Below are positions 49,080-60,003 of a DNA stretch of 64,000 nt, piece by piece. The stretch's first letter is position 1. Each line of letters begins with the position of its first letter. Location of the stretch: contig NZ_RCZP01000030.1 of assembly GCF_006438825.1 (NCBI RefSeq), positions 1-64,000 on the forward strand, read 5' to 3'. Under the pieces are notes generated by a model that was given only the letters and a program-made list of their open reading frames with translations, made no database searches and was not told where the DNA came from. The stretch comes from Muricoccus nepalensis. GTDB taxonomy: Bacteria > Pseudomonadota > Alphaproteobacteria > Acetobacterales > Acetobacteraceae. The translations under genes and the position numbers were made by a program.

Positions 49080-50183
49080 TCAGCGCACCGTCTGGGAGGC
49101 GGTGAAGGCGAAGTTATCGAATGAATTCTCGCTCACGCGGTGCCAGGTGTAGACGTCGTCGCGGAAGCGGCGGTGGCTCTCCAGGATCTTCTTGAAGCGC
49201 TCGTTCTTGCCGGCAAGCTCGTCCAGCACCTCGTTGTTGGCGCGCCAGGCGGCCTCCAGGATTGGGCGCGACCAGAAGCGGAGCTGCGCGCCGCTCGCCA
49301 CCAGCCGGCGGAGCGCCAGCGGGTTCGCGACGTCGTACTTCGCCACCATCTCGGCGTCGGCCTCGGCGGTCGCGACGGCGATCGCGGCCTTGTAGTTGGC
49401 CGGCAGGGCGTCGTAGGCGCGCTGGTTGGCGATGAAGTGCAGCCGCGCGCCCGGCTCCCAGAAGCCCGGGGCGTAGTAGTTCGGCGCCACGCGGGCGAAG
49501 CCGAGCTTCTCGTCGTCGTGCGGGCCGACGAACTCCGCCGCGTCGATCGTGCCGCGCTCGAGCGAGGAGTAGATGTCGGAGGCGGGCACGACGGAGGGGG
49601 TTGCGCCCAGGCGCTGGAAGACCTGGCCGGCGAGGCCGGTGATGCGGAACTTCAGGCCCTTGATGTCGTCGACGGTGCGGATCTCGCGCCGGAACCAGCC
49701 GCCCATCTGCGCGCCCGTGTCGCCGCAGGGGAAGGCGATCGCGTTGTAGTCGCGCATCATCTCGTTCATCAGCTCCTGGCCGCCGCCGTAGCGGAGCCAG
49801 GCCGTGTTCTGGCGGGCGTTCAGGCCGAAGGGCACGGCCGTGAAGAAGGCCAGGGCCGGGTCCTTGCCGATGTAGTAGTAGGACGCGGTGTGGGCGCACT
49901 CGATGCTGCCGGACTGCACGGCGTCGAGCGCCGAGAGGGCCGGGGCGATCTCGCCGCCGGGGAAGGCGGTGATGCGGAACTTGCCCTCGGTCAGCTCGCC
50001 CACGCGCTTGGCGACGGCCTCCGCGGTGCCGAAGAGGATGTCGGTGCTGCGCGGGAAGGAGGAGGTGAGGCGCCAGCGCACCTCGGGGTTGGACTGGGCG
50101 AGGGCCGGGGCGGCGAGGGCAACGGGCAGGGCGGCGGCCGGGGCCGCCGTCAGCAGGGCGCGGCGGTTCACGCGGGAGGTCAT
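49080..50183 (-). CDS. TRAP transporter substrate-binding protein (DctP/TakP-like)
   Basis: A 367-residue exported receptor. The N-terminus MTSRVNRRALLTAAPAAALP has a twin-arginine motif and the signal ends near ALAQ. VRWRLTSSFPRSTDI, VPFGLNARQNTAWLRYGGG and DIYSSLERGTIDAAEFVGPHDDEKLG resemble TakP and related 2-oxoacid or carboxylate receptors. The membrane subunits DctQ and DctM are not adjacent, so it must work with a transporter encoded elsewhere. Flanked by pheA and uppP on the same strand. Confidence 0.92.
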   Translation of the reverse strand: MTSRVNRRALLTAAPAAALPVALAAPALAQSNPEVRWRLTSSFPRSTDILFGTAEAVAKRVGELTEGKFRITAFPGGEIAPALSALDAVQSGSIECAHTASYYYIGKDPALAFFTAVPFGLNARQNTAWLRYGGGQELMNEMMRDYNAIAFPCGDTGAQMGGWFRREIRTVDDIKGLKFRITGLAGQVFQRLGATPSVVPASDIYSSLERGTIDAAEFVGPHDDEKLGFARVAPNYYAPGFWEPGARLHFIANQRAYDALPANYKAAIAVATAEADAEMVAKYDVANPLALRRLVASGAQLRFWSRPILEAAWRANNEVLDELAGKNERFKKILESHRRFRDDVYTWHRVSENSFDNFAFTASQTVR

Positions 50184-50280
50184 GCGGGGACGTTCCTTTC
50201 CCAGGACGAATTGATTGGGGGACTGCTTACGGCATGGCCGGGCGGGGCGAAAGCCGGGATCGCCGCCCGGGGCCGCCTGG

Positions 50281-51147
50281 CTACTCCGCGGCCTCGGCCT
50301 GCTCGTGCCGGTAGGGATGGGCGGGGTAGCAGCCGAGGACGTGCACCTCGCGCGAGAAGAAGCGCAGCTCCTCCAGCGCGCGGCGCAGCGGCGGCTGGTC
50401 GGGGTGGCCGTCCACGTCGCAGAGGAACTGCACGGCGGTGAAGCGCCCGTCCAGCATGTAGGATTCGAGCTTGGTCATGTTCACGCCGTTGGTCGCGAAG
50501 CCGCCGAGCGCCTTGTAGAGGGCGGCGGGGACGGAGCGGACGCGGAAGACGAAGGTGGTGACGCTGTCGGGCGCCGCGACCGGGGGTTGAGTGGGCTCCC
50601 GCGACATCACGTAGAAGCGCGTCGTGTTGTGCGCCTCGTCCTCCACGTTCCGGCGGAGCACCTGCAGCCCGTAAATCTCGCCGGCGAGGGAGGAGGCGAT
50701 GGCCGCGTCCTCCACCCCGCCGCGCTCGGCGACGAGGTGGGCGGCGCCGGCGGTGTCGGCCTCGATCACCGCCTGCCAGCCCCTGTCGCGCAGGAGGTTC
50801 AGCACCTGGCCGAGGGCGACCGGGTGGGAATGGGCGCGGCGGATGGTCTCGAGCGTGGCGCCGGCGGGGGCGAGGACGCAGTGCTCCACCCGCTCGTAGT
50901 GCTCGCCCACCACATGCAGGCCGGAATCGGGGAGCAGGCGGTGGATGTCCGGCACGCGGCCCGCGAGGGAGTTCTCGCAGGGCAGCATGGCGAGCTCCGC
51001 CCGCCCCTCCCGCACCGCCGCCATGGCCGCCTCGAAGGAGGGGCAGGGCAGGGTGGTCCAGCCGGGATAGGCGGCGCGGCAGGCCAGGTCCGAGTAGGCG
51101 CCGGGCAGGCCCTGGAAGGCGATGGTTCGGGTCGGGCTCTGGGTCAA
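50281..51147 (-). CDS. pheA: prephenate dehydratase
   Basis: A 288-residue monofunctional enzyme making phenylpyruvate from prephenate for phenylalanine synthesis. FQGLPGAYSDLACRAAYPG starts the catalytic domain, PCENSLAGRV is conserved, and HNTTRFYVM holds the TRF catalytic motif. A C-terminal ACT domain (about residues 190-275; FATNGVNMTKLESYM) gives phenylalanine feedback control. No chorismate mutase domain is fused. It follows kdsB after 36 bases on the same strand. Confidence 0.95.
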   Translation of the reverse strand: MTQSPTRTIAFQGLPGAYSDLACRAAYPGWTTLPCPSFEAAMAAVREGRAELAMLPCENSLAGRVPDIHRLLPDSGLHVVGEHYERVEHCVLAPAGATLETIRRAHSHPVALGQVLNLLRDRGWQAVIEADTAGAAHLVAERGGVEDAAIASSLAGEIYGLQVLRRNVEDEAHNTTRFYVMSREPTQPPVAAPDSVTTFVFRVRSVPAALYKALGGFATNGVNMTKLESYMLDGRFTAVQFLCDVDGHPDQPPLRRALEELRFFSREVHVLGCYPAHPYRHEQAEAAE

Positions 51148-51183
51148 GGATCGTCCCTCTGGCGCTTATCGTTGGTCGCTGTG

Positions 51184-51948
51184 CTACGCGGTCAGGCCGG
51201 GGCGCTGCGCCGGCAGCCCGGGGTGGAGGACGGCGCGGGCGCGGGCGAGGTCGGCCGGCGTGTCCACGCCGAAGGGGGCGTGGTCCACCCGGGCGACCGC
51301 GATGCGCATCCCCGCCTCGAGCGCCCGGAGTTGCTCCAGCTTCTCGCGGTTCTCCAGGGGGCTGGCCGGCAGGGCGACGAAGCGGGCCAGCGCCGCCCGG
51401 CGGAAGGCGTAGAGGCCGATATGGTGCCAGAGCGGCCCCTCGCCGAAGGGGATGCAGCCCCGGGAGAAGTAGAGGGCGGGCGCCACGCTGCCGCCGGGCG
51501 GGAAGGCGCAGGCGCATTTCACCACGCTCGGCGCCGCCGCCTCCTCGGCGCTGACGACGGGGGCGACGAGGGTCGCGATGTCCACCGCGGGGTCGGCGAG
51601 CGGGGTGAGGACGGCGCGGAGCAGGGCGGGGGGGAGGGCCGGGAGGTCGCCCTGGAGGTTCACCACCACGTCATGGGCGCCGGCGGGGTCGATCAGGGCC
51701 AGGGCGCGCTCGATCCGGTCGGTGCCGGAGGGCAGGTCCTCGGCCACCAGGACGGCCGTGCCGCCGGCCGCGCGGATCGCCGATTCGATCTCGGGGGCGT
51801 CGCAGGCGACCGCCACGGGGCCGATCCCGGCGGCGCGGGCGGCCTCCAGGACGTGCACGATCATGGGCCGGCGGTGGATGTCGGCCATCGGCTTGCCCGG
51901 CAGGCGGGTGGAGGCCATGCGGGCCGGGATCAGAATGATCGGGTTCAA
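51184..51948 (-). CDS. kdsB: 3-deoxy-manno-octulosonate cytidylyltransferase
   Basis: A 254-residue CMP-Kdo synthetase. ILIPARMASTRLPGKPMADI is the nucleotide-binding signature; LPSGTDRIERAL, VNLQGDLPALPPALL and HHIGLYAFRR follow in order. It activates Kdo with CTP for LPS inner-core synthesis, showing a Gram-negative envelope. Upstream of pheA in the same direction; the pairing kdsB-pheA is known in several alphaproteobacteria. It is divergent from cycM. Confidence 0.95.
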   Translation of the reverse strand: MNPIILIPARMASTRLPGKPMADIHRRPMIVHVLEAARAAGIGPVAVACDAPEIESAIRAAGGTAVLVAEDLPSGTDRIERALALIDPAGAHDVVVNLQGDLPALPPALLRAVLTPLADPAVDIATLVAPVVSAEEAAAPSVVKCACAFPPGGSVAPALYFSRGCIPFGEGPLWHHIGLYAFRRAALARFVALPASPLENREKLEQLRALEAGMRIAVARVDHAPFGVDTPADLARARAVLHPGLPAQRPGLTA

Positions 51949-52137
51949 GGCTGGCCCTTCGCGGCGGCGACCCTATCTCTGCTTCAATCCCGGGACATCC
52001 CGCTGGACGGCCACGGGTTGTCGTGGAGACCTGGGAACATTATGGTCCGCCGGCTTCTAGCCGCGACGGCAGGGTCGCGCAAACGCGCGGGCTGGCGAGC
52101 GTCAGAATACGGCACAGCACGGGACTTGGCAGCGCGT

Positions 52138-52668
52138 ATGAGCCTCGAAACGAACAAGGCCTTTGCGGCGGTCCTCACCGCCGGCATCACCTTCATGGTT
52201 GCGGGTCTCGTCGGCGGACTGGCCGTGAGCCCGCACCGCCTGGAGAAACCCGCGATCGCCACCGGCGAGGTCGTGGAGGCGGCCGCCCCGGCCGCGGCGC
52301 CCGCGCTCGAGCCGATCGCGCCGCTGCTGGCGAACGCGAGCCTCGAGAACGGCCGTGGCATCGCGACGCGCGTCTGCGCGGCCTGCCACAGCTTCAACGA
52401 GGGCGGGCGGAACGCGGTGGGTCCGAACCTGTACGGCGTGGTCGGCGGCCCGCACGCGCACCGCGACGACTTCAACTACTCCGCGGGCATGAAGGGCCTG
52501 CACGACAAGACCTGGGACTACGAGGCGCTGAACGCCTTCCTCAACAAGCCCGCCGCCGCCGTTCCCGGCACGCGGATGGCCTTTGCGGGGCTGAACCAGG
52601 CGCAGCAGCGGGCGGACGTGATCACCTACCTCCGCTCCCTCTCGGCGAACCCCGTCCCGCTGCCCTGA
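52138..52668 (+). CDS. cycM: membrane-anchored cytochrome c (CycM type)
   Basis: A 176-residue class I cytochrome c. An uncleaved N-terminal helix (AFAAVLTAGITFMVAGLVGG) is followed by an Ala/Pro linker and the heme domain. CAACH (Cys80, Cys83, His84) binds heme covalently, and Met147 in GTRMAF is the sixth ligand. AVGPNLYGVVGG and the FNYSAGMKG segment are typical of CycM. It carries electrons from the bc1 complex to an aa3-type oxidase at the inner membrane. hisN follows 13 bases later. Confidence 0.92.
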   Translation: MSLETNKAFAAVLTAGITFMVAGLVGGLAVSPHRLEKPAIATGEVVEAAAPAAAPALEPIAPLLANASLENGRGIATRVCAACHSFNEGGRNAVGPNLYGVVGGPHAHRDDFNYSAGMKGLHDKTWDYEALNAFLNKPAAAVPGTRMAFAGLNQAQQRADVITYLRSLSANPVPLP

Positions 52669-52681
52669 GGGCGGCCGGGCG

Positions 52682-53467
52682 ATGGAGGCGATGGTCGCCG
52701 CGGCCGAGGCCGCGGCGGACCTGGCGGGGGCGGTCATCCGCCCCCTTTTTCGTTCCCCCCTGCTGGTCGAGGCGAAGGGCGACGCGAGCCCGGTGACCGA
52801 GGCCGACCGCGCGGCCGAGCGCGCCATCCGGGACCACCTCGCCCGCCATCACCCGGAGCACGGCGTGATCGGGGAGGAGTACGGGGCGGAGCGGCCCGAG
52901 GCCGAGTGGGTCTGGGTGCTGGACCCGATCGACGGCACCCGCGCCTTCATCACGGGCCGGCCGATGTTCGGCACCCTGATCGGCCTGTTCCACCGCGGGC
53001 GGCCGGTGCTCGGCCTTATCGACCAGCCGGCGACGGGCGAGCGCTGGCTCGGCGTCGAGGGGCGGCGCACGGCCTTCCGCGGGCCGCTCGGGGGGCAGGT
53101 GGGGTGCCGGCCCTGCCCGGGGGTCGGGGCGGCCGAGCTGTCCTGCACCAGCCCGGACATCTTCCCCGCCGGCCAGGACGCCGGCTTCCAGGCGCTGCGG
53201 CGGGCGGCGCGGCGCACGACCTGGGGCGGCGACTGCTACGCCTATGGGCTCGTGGCGCTCGGGCTGGTCGACATCGTGGTCGAGGACACGATGAAGCCCT
53301 GGGACTGGGGGGCGCTGGTGCCGGTGGTGGAAGGCGCCGGGGGGCGCGTGACCGACCACGCCGGGCGCGCGCTGACCCTCGATTCGGCCGGGGACGTGCT
53401 CGCCGTGGGCGACCCGGCGCTGCTGCCGGCCTGCGTCGCGCTGCTTTCCGTCCCCGCGGCGGGGTGA
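52682..53467 (+). CDS. hisN: histidinol-phosphatase (inositol-monophosphatase family)
   Basis: A 261-residue Mg-dependent phosphatase. GEEYG, WVLDPIDGTRAFITGRPMFG and KPWDWGALVPVVEGAGG are the metal-binding motifs. The GRPMFGTLIGLF continuation is typical of the HisN branch, which dephosphorylates histidinol phosphate in histidine synthesis, rather than SuhB. Downstream of cycM and 43 bases before yejA. The histidine operon is elsewhere. Confidence 0.87.
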   Translation: MEAMVAAAEAAADLAGAVIRPLFRSPLLVEAKGDASPVTEADRAAERAIRDHLARHHPEHGVIGEEYGAERPEAEWVWVLDPIDGTRAFITGRPMFGTLIGLFHRGRPVLGLIDQPATGERWLGVEGRRTAFRGPLGGQVGCRPCPGVGAAELSCTSPDIFPAGQDAGFQALRRAARRTTWGGDCYAYGLVALGLVDIVVEDTMKPWDWGALVPVVEGAGGRVTDHAGRALTLDSAGDVLAVGDPALLPACVALLSVPAAG

Positions 53468-53510
53468 GGGGCTGTTGAGGGAAAAGGGTTTAGCCCCCAC
53501 TCTCCACCCC

Positions 53511-55352
53511 ATGCGCCGCCGCACCCTCCTCGCCACCGGCCTTGCCGCCGGACTTCCCGCTCTGCCCGCCCTTGCCCAGGCGCCCTCCGGCGCCGGGCCG
53601 CGGCGGGTGCACGCGCTGTCGCTGCTGGCGGACCCGGAGCTGCCCGAGGGGTTCACGCATTTTCCCTGGGTGAACCCGGACGCGCCCAAGGGCGGCGAGA
53701 TCACCCTCTACGCCCTCGGCAGCTTCGACAGCTTCAACCCCTACATCCTGCGCGGCACGGCCGCGGTGAACACCGGCAATCTCTACGACACCCTCCTCAA
53801 GCAGAGCCTCGACGAGCCGAGCGCGGAGTACGGGCACCTGGCCGGCATGGTCGAGCTGCCCGCGGACAAGCGCGGCGTCACCTTCGAGCTGCGGGAGGGC
53901 GCGCGCTGGCACGACGGACGGCCGATCACGGCGGAGGACGTGGTCTGGACCTTCAACACGCTGCGCCAGCACGGCCGCCCCTTCTACCGCGCCTACTGGG
54001 CGGACGTGTCCGAGGTGGTGGCGGAGTCCCCCCGTCGCGTGACCTTCCGCTTCTCCACGGACCAGAACCGGGAGCTGTCGCTCATCCTCGGCCAGCTCGC
54101 GGTGCTGCCGAAGCACTGGTGGGAGGGGCGGGACTTCGCGCGCCCGCTGCTCGAGCCGCCGCTGGGCTCCGGCCCCTACCGGATCGAGCGCTTCGAGGCC
54201 GGGCGCTCCATCGCCTACCGCCGGGTGGAGGACTACTGGGGCCGGGACCTTCCGACGATGAAGGGCACGGCCAACTTCGACCTCATGCGCTACGAGTACT
54301 ACCGCGACGCGACCGTCTCGCTCGAGGCCTTCAAGGCCGGGAGCATCGAGTTCCGCACCGAGAACGTGGCGCGCAACTGGGCCACGGGCTACGACTTCCC
54401 GGCCGTGCGGCGCGGTTGGGTGAAGCGGGACGAGATCCGCCACGAGCAGCCGACGGGGCTGCAGGGCTTCATCATGAACGAGCGGCGGCCGCTCTTCGGG
54501 GACCGCCGGGTGCGCGAGGCGCTCGGGCTGGTCTTCGACTTCGAGTGGATGAACGCGAACCTGTTCTACAACGCCTACGCCCGCACCACCTCCTACTTCT
54601 CCAACTCCGACTTCGCCGCGCGCGGGCTGCCGGAGGGGCGCGAGCGGGAGATCCTGGAGCGCTTCAAGGACCGCCTGCCGCCGGAGGTCCTCGCCCGCGA
54701 GTTCAAGGTGCCGAGCACGGACGGCAGCGGCAACAACCGGGATGGCGCCCGGCGCGCGCTGGAGCTGCTGCGCGAGGCCGGCTGGACCGTGCGGGACCGG
54801 CGCCTGACCAACGCCCAGGGCCAGCGCTTCGAGTTCGAGATCCTGCTGAACGGCCCGGCCTTCGAGCGCGTGGCGCTGCCCTACATCCAGTCCCTCCAGC
54901 GCCTGGGCATCGAGGCGCGCGTGCGCACCATCGACCCGCCGCAGTACCAGGTGCGGATGGACGCCTTCGACTACGACATGACGGTGGAGGTCTTCGGCCA
55001 GTCCTCCTCCCCCGGCAACGAGCAGCGCGACTACTGGACCAGCGCCAAGGCCGACGAGAACGGCAGCCGCAACACGGTCGGCATCAAGGACCCGGTGGTG
55101 GACGAGATCGTGGAGATGGTCGTCAACGCGCCCTCCCTCCCCGAGCTGACCGCGGCCTGCCGGGCGCTTGACCGCGTGCTGCTCTGGGGCTTCCACAGCA
55201 TCCCGCAATGGCACACCCGCACCTTCCGGCTGGCCTGGTGGGACAAGTTCGGCCGCCCGCCGCGCAACCCTAAGCGCGCGCTGGCCCTGGAGAGCTGGTG
55301 GGTGGATGCGGCGAAGGAGCGCGCCCTGGCTGCCGCCCGGGCCGCGGGCTAG
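53511..55352 (+). CDS. yejA: ABC transporter substrate-binding protein YejA
   Basis: A 613-residue periplasmic receptor of the SBP_bac_5 family, YejA branch. The signal peptide is MRRRTLLATGLAAGLPALPA with cleavage near ALAQA. HALSLLADPELPEGFTHFPW, VNPDAPKGGEITLYALGSFD and ERFEAGRSIAYRRVEDYWG are typical. It heads the yejABEF operon for oligopeptide and microcin-C-like uptake. ATG 53511 is preferred; a TTG at 53475 would place a non-hydrophobic leader before the signal. It is much longer than the Dpp-like receptors elsewhere in the window. Confidence 0.94.
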   Translation: MRRRTLLATGLAAGLPALPALAQAPSGAGPRRVHALSLLADPELPEGFTHFPWVNPDAPKGGEITLYALGSFDSFNPYILRGTAAVNTGNLYDTLLKQSLDEPSAEYGHLAGMVELPADKRGVTFELREGARWHDGRPITAEDVVWTFNTLRQHGRPFYRAYWADVSEVVAESPRRVTFRFSTDQNRELSLILGQLAVLPKHWWEGRDFARPLLEPPLGSGPYRIERFEAGRSIAYRRVEDYWGRDLPTMKGTANFDLMRYEYYRDATVSLEAFKAGSIEFRTENVARNWATGYDFPAVRRGWVKRDEIRHEQPTGLQGFIMNERRPLFGDRRVREALGLVFDFEWMNANLFYNAYARTTSYFSNSDFAARGLPEGREREILERFKDRLPPEVLAREFKVPSTDGSGNNRDGARRALELLREAGWTVRDRRLTNAQGQRFEFEILLNGPAFERVALPYIQSLQRLGIEARVRTIDPPQYQVRMDAFDYDMTVEVFGQSSSPGNEQRDYWTSAKADENGSRNTVGIKDPVVDEIVEMVVNAPSLPELTAACRALDRVLLWGFHSIPQWHTRTFRLAWWDKFGRPPRNPKRALALESWWVDAAKERALAAARAAG

Positions 55353-55355
55353 GCC

Positions 55356-56465
55356 TTGGGCGCCTATCTTCTCCGCCGCGTGCTGCTGCTGGTGCCGACG
55401 CTGTTCGGCATCATCCTCATCAATTTCGCCGTCACGCAGTTCGCGCCGGGCGGGCCGGTGGACCAGATGCTGGCGGAGCTGAAGGGGCAGGGCGACACCG
55501 CGCTCGGCCGCCTGACCGGCGAGGGCGGCGGGGAGACCCGCGCGCCGCGGCCGCAGGACCAGACGAGCGGCGAGGGGCCGCGGTCGAGCTACCGCGGCGC
55601 CCGCGGGCTGGATCCGGCCGTGGTGGCCGAGATCGAGCGGAGCTTCGGCTTCGACAAGCCGGCCTCCGAGCGCTTCGTGGAGATGATCGGGAATTACCTC
55701 CGCTTCGACTTCGGACGGTCGCTGTTCCGGGACCGCCCGGTGATCGACCTCATCGCGGAGCGGCTGCCGATCTCCATCTCGCTCGGCCTCTGGTCCACGC
55801 TCATCATCTACTTCGTCTCCATCCCGCTCGGCATCCGCAAGGCCGTGCGCGACGGCACGCGTTTCGACGCCTGGACCTCGGGCGTGGTGCTGCTGGGCTA
55901 CGCCATCCCGGGGTTCCTCTTCGCCATCCTGCTCGTCGTGCTCTTCGCCGGCGGGTCCTTCGTGCAGTGGTTCCCGCTGCGGGGGCTGGTGACCAGCGGC
56001 AGCGAGTCCTGGTCCTTCTGGCAGCGCGCGGGGGACTACGCCTGGCACATGGTGCTGCCGACCGTCGCCCTCGTGGTGGGCGGCTTCGCGGGGCTGACGA
56101 TGCTGACGAAGAACGCCTTCCTGGACGAGATCAACAAGCAGTACGTGCTGACCGCCCGCGCCAAGGGGGCGGGGGAGGGGCGGGTGCTCTATGGGCACGT
56201 CTTCCGCAACGCGATGCTGATCATCATCGCGGGCTTCCCCTCCGCCTTCATCGGCATCCTCTTCACCGGGGCGCTGCTGGTGGAGATCGTGTTCAGCCTC
56301 GACGGGCTGGGGCTGCTGGGCTTCGAATCGGCGATCCGGCGCGACTACCCCGTGATGTTCGCCTCGCTCTACATCTTCACCCTGCTCGGCCTCGTCATGC
56401 AGATCGTCGGCGATATCACCTACACGCTGGTGGATCCCCGCATCGACTTCAGCGCCCGCCGTTGA
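55356..56465 (+). CDS. yejB: ABC transporter permease YejB
   Basis: A 369-residue permease starting at TTG 55356, three bases after yejA stops. [20 protein letters not shown] begins the first helix; [11 protein letters not shown] follows. A long insert (about residues 45-90, Gly/Arg-rich) sits in the first periplasmic loop as in YejB proteins. The core has [20 protein letters not shown]. The stop overlaps the next start (TTGA). Confidence 0.94.
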   Translation: MGAYLLRRVLLLVPTLFGIILINFAVTQFAPGGPVDQMLAELKGQGDTALGRLTGEGGGETRAPRPQDQTSGEGPRSSYRGARGLDPAVVAEIERSFGFDKPASERFVEMIGNYLRFDFGRSLFRDRPVIDLIAERLPISISLGLWSTLIIYFVSIPLGIRKAVRDGTRFDAWTSGVVLLGYAIPGFLFAILLVVLFAGGSFVQWFPLRGLVTSGSESWSFWQRAGDYAWHMVLPTVALVVGGFAGLTMLTKNAFLDEINKQYVLTARAKGAGEGRVLYGHVFRNAMLIIIAGFPSAFIGILFTGALLVEIVFSLDGLGLLGFESAIRRDYPVMFASLYIFTLLGLVMQIVGDITYTLVDPRIDFSARR

Positions 56466-57495
56466 CCCTCTCGCCGCTCACCCGCCGCCGTCTGTCGAAC
56501 TTCCGCGCGAACCGCCGGGGGTGGTGGTCGCTCTGGGTCTTCGCCGCGCTCTTCCTCGTCACGCTCTTCGCCGAGCTGATCGCGAACGACCGCCCGATCG
56601 TGGCCAAGGTGGAGGGCCACTGGTTCTTCCCCGTGGTGGTCGAGTACGCCGAGAGCGACCTGCTGAGCGACGGCTTCCCCACCGCCGCCGACTGGCACGA
56701 CCCCGTGCTGGTGGAGGAGGTGGAGAAGCGCGGCTGGGCCGTCTGGCCGCCGATTCGCTACAGCCACCGCACCGTCGTGCGCGACCTGGGCCGCCCCGCC
56801 CCCTCGCCGCCCTCCGCGCGGAACCTGCTGGGCACGGACGACCAGGCGCGGGACGTGCTGGCCCGCGTCATCCACGGCTTCCGCATCTCCGTCCTGTTCG
56901 GCTTCACCCTGACCATCCTCTCCTCCCTCGTCGGCGTCGCGGCGGGGGCGGTGCAGGGCTATTACGGCGGCTGGGTGGACCTGATCTTCCAGCGGGTGAT
57001 CGAGATCTGGTCGGGGATGCCGCAGCTCCTGCTGCTGATCATCCTCGCCAGCGTGATCGAGCCGAGCTTCCTCTCGCTGCTGGGCTTCCTCCTTCTTTTC
57101 TCCTGGATGACGCTGACCGGGGTGGTGCGGGCGGAGTTCCTGCGCGGCCGCAACCTCGACTACGTCCGCGCGGCGCGGGCGCTGGGCGTCTCCGACGCGC
57201 GGCTGATGGCCCGCCACATCCTGCCCAACGCCATGGTGGCCACCCTGACCATGCTGCCCTTCATCCTCGCGGGGTCCGTCACCGTGCTGGCCAGCCTCGA
57301 CTTCCTCGGCTTCGGCCTGCCGCCGGGCTCGGCGTCCCTGGGCGAGCTTGTGTCCCAGGCGAAGAACAACCTCCAGGCGCCCTGGCTCGGCATCACCGCC
57401 TTCGTGGTGCTGGGGGGCATGCTCACCCTCCTCGCCTTCATCGGCGAGGCGGTGCGCGACGCCTTCGACCCGCGCAAGCAGCCGGGGGGCGCGCG

Positions 57496-57499
<4 letters not shown>
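56462..57499 (+). CDS. yejE: ABC transporter permease YejE
   Basis: A 345-residue permease. TTG 56462 overlaps the yejB stop. [20 protein letters not shown] is the typical cytoplasmic tail and first helix. A large periplasmic region with [19 protein letters not shown] precedes [20 protein letters not shown]. The coupling loop is [19 protein letters not shown]. Partner of YejB; the stop overlaps the yejF start (GTGA). Confidence 0.94.
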
Positions 57500-59099
<1,600 letters not shown>

Positions 59100-59103
<4 letters not shown>

Positions 59104-59516
59104 CCGAGTTGGAGCGCCTGCGCGGGCTGTTGGCGGCGGAGAAGGTGAAGCTCGGGATCAACATCCGGCAGATGAACGCGCCGGGCTCGCCGGTCTATCG
59201 CACCACGGAGAACGTGACGATCCCGGCCATCCTGCTCGCGGTGAGCCTGCTGGCCACGCTCTACATCCACACCTGGGTCGGCTTCGCGCTGCTCGCGGGC
59301 GGCGCGGCCTGGTGGATCGTGAAGGTGCTGCCCAAGGTGCGCGACGGGGTCTTCGACCGCAGCGCCGCCTTCGCCCTCTCGAGCGAGGCTGCCTTCGACG
59401 CGCTCTGGGTCAGGGGCGTGCTGAGCCTCTACGCCCGGATGCCGGACGGCACGGAGAGGGCGGCGGCCAAGCGGCAGGACTGGCGCGCCTTCGTGCGCGA
59501 CCTGCCGGAAGGCTAG
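59100..59516 (+). CDS. small membrane protein co-translated with yejF
   Basis: A 138-residue protein, not recognised. Its ATG overlaps the yejF stop by four bases, so it belongs to the yej operon. Two hydrophobic segments in tandem (AILLAVSLLATLYIHTWVGF, ALLAGGAAWWIVKVL) lie at about residues 40-78, with soluble ends. The C-terminal region (AFDALWVRGVLSLYARMPDG) could be a small cytoplasmic domain. A hairpin follows at once. It may modulate or accompany the transporter. Confidence 0.75.
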
Positions 59517-59532
59517 GCGGGCAAGGCCCGCC
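59516..59532. terminator. hairpin between yej operon and marR gene
   Basis: GGCGGGC (59516-59522) and GCCCGCC (59526-59532) form a 7-bp stem with a 3-base loop, starting on the last base of the stop codon and ending before the convergent stop at 59539. No T-run. Confidence 0.45.
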
Positions 59533-59538
59533 GGCGGG

Positions 59539-59952
59539 TCAGCCGGCGCGCTTGGCCGCGACGACGTTGCCGGCGGGCTGCGCGGCCGCGCCGGCTTCCT
59601 TGGCCTCGTCGGAGGCGGCGGCGGCCTCGCCCATGATGGTGCGCATCTCGCGCAGGAGGGCGGCGCCCTTGACGGTGCGCTGGACGAGGACGGAGCGGCG
59701 GTCCTGGGGGTCGGTCTTGCGGCGGGCGAAGTCGAGTTCGCCCAGGCGGTCCAGCGCGCGGGTGATCGCGGGCTTGGAGACGTTGAGCGACGCGGCCAGG
59801 CCGCGCACGGTGTGCGGCCCCTCGCCGAGGTAGACCGTCAGGAACACGCCGAGCTGGCGCGCCGAAAGGTCGGGGCCGTCGCGGCGCACGAGGGCGACGA
59901 TCGTGTCCCGCAGAATTCCGACGAACTGGTCCGGTGTGCCTTGCACGGGCAT
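59539..59952 (-). CDS. MarR-family transcriptional regulator
   Basis: A 137-residue winged helix-turn-helix protein. SARQLGVFLTVYLGEGPHTV, then GLAASLNVSKPAITRALDRL (recognition helix) and RRKTDPQDRRSVLVQ (the wing) match MarR. AAGGA lies 8 bases before ATG 59952. The C-terminal tail is Ala-rich and likely disordered. Neither neighbour is divergent from it in a way that marks a target; it could regulate its own promoter or genes elsewhere. Confidence 0.88.
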   Translation of the reverse strand: MPVQGTPDQFVGILRDTIVALVRRDGPDLSARQLGVFLTVYLGEGPHTVRGLAASLNVSKPAITRALDRLGELDFARRKTDPQDRRSVLVQRTVKGAALLREMRTIMGEAAAASDEAKEAGAAAQPAGNVVAAKRAG

Positions 59953-60003
59953 CAGGATATTCCTTCTCAAGGACGTTCCGGTGAGGGAACGCACCGTCTC
60001 AGA

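Noticed and set aside
50215-52137. Long plus-strand open frame upstream of the cytochrome c gene
   Set aside because: Antisense to pheA and kdsB, with Gly/Arg/Val-rich shadow composition. Only the last part (52138-52668) is a real gene.
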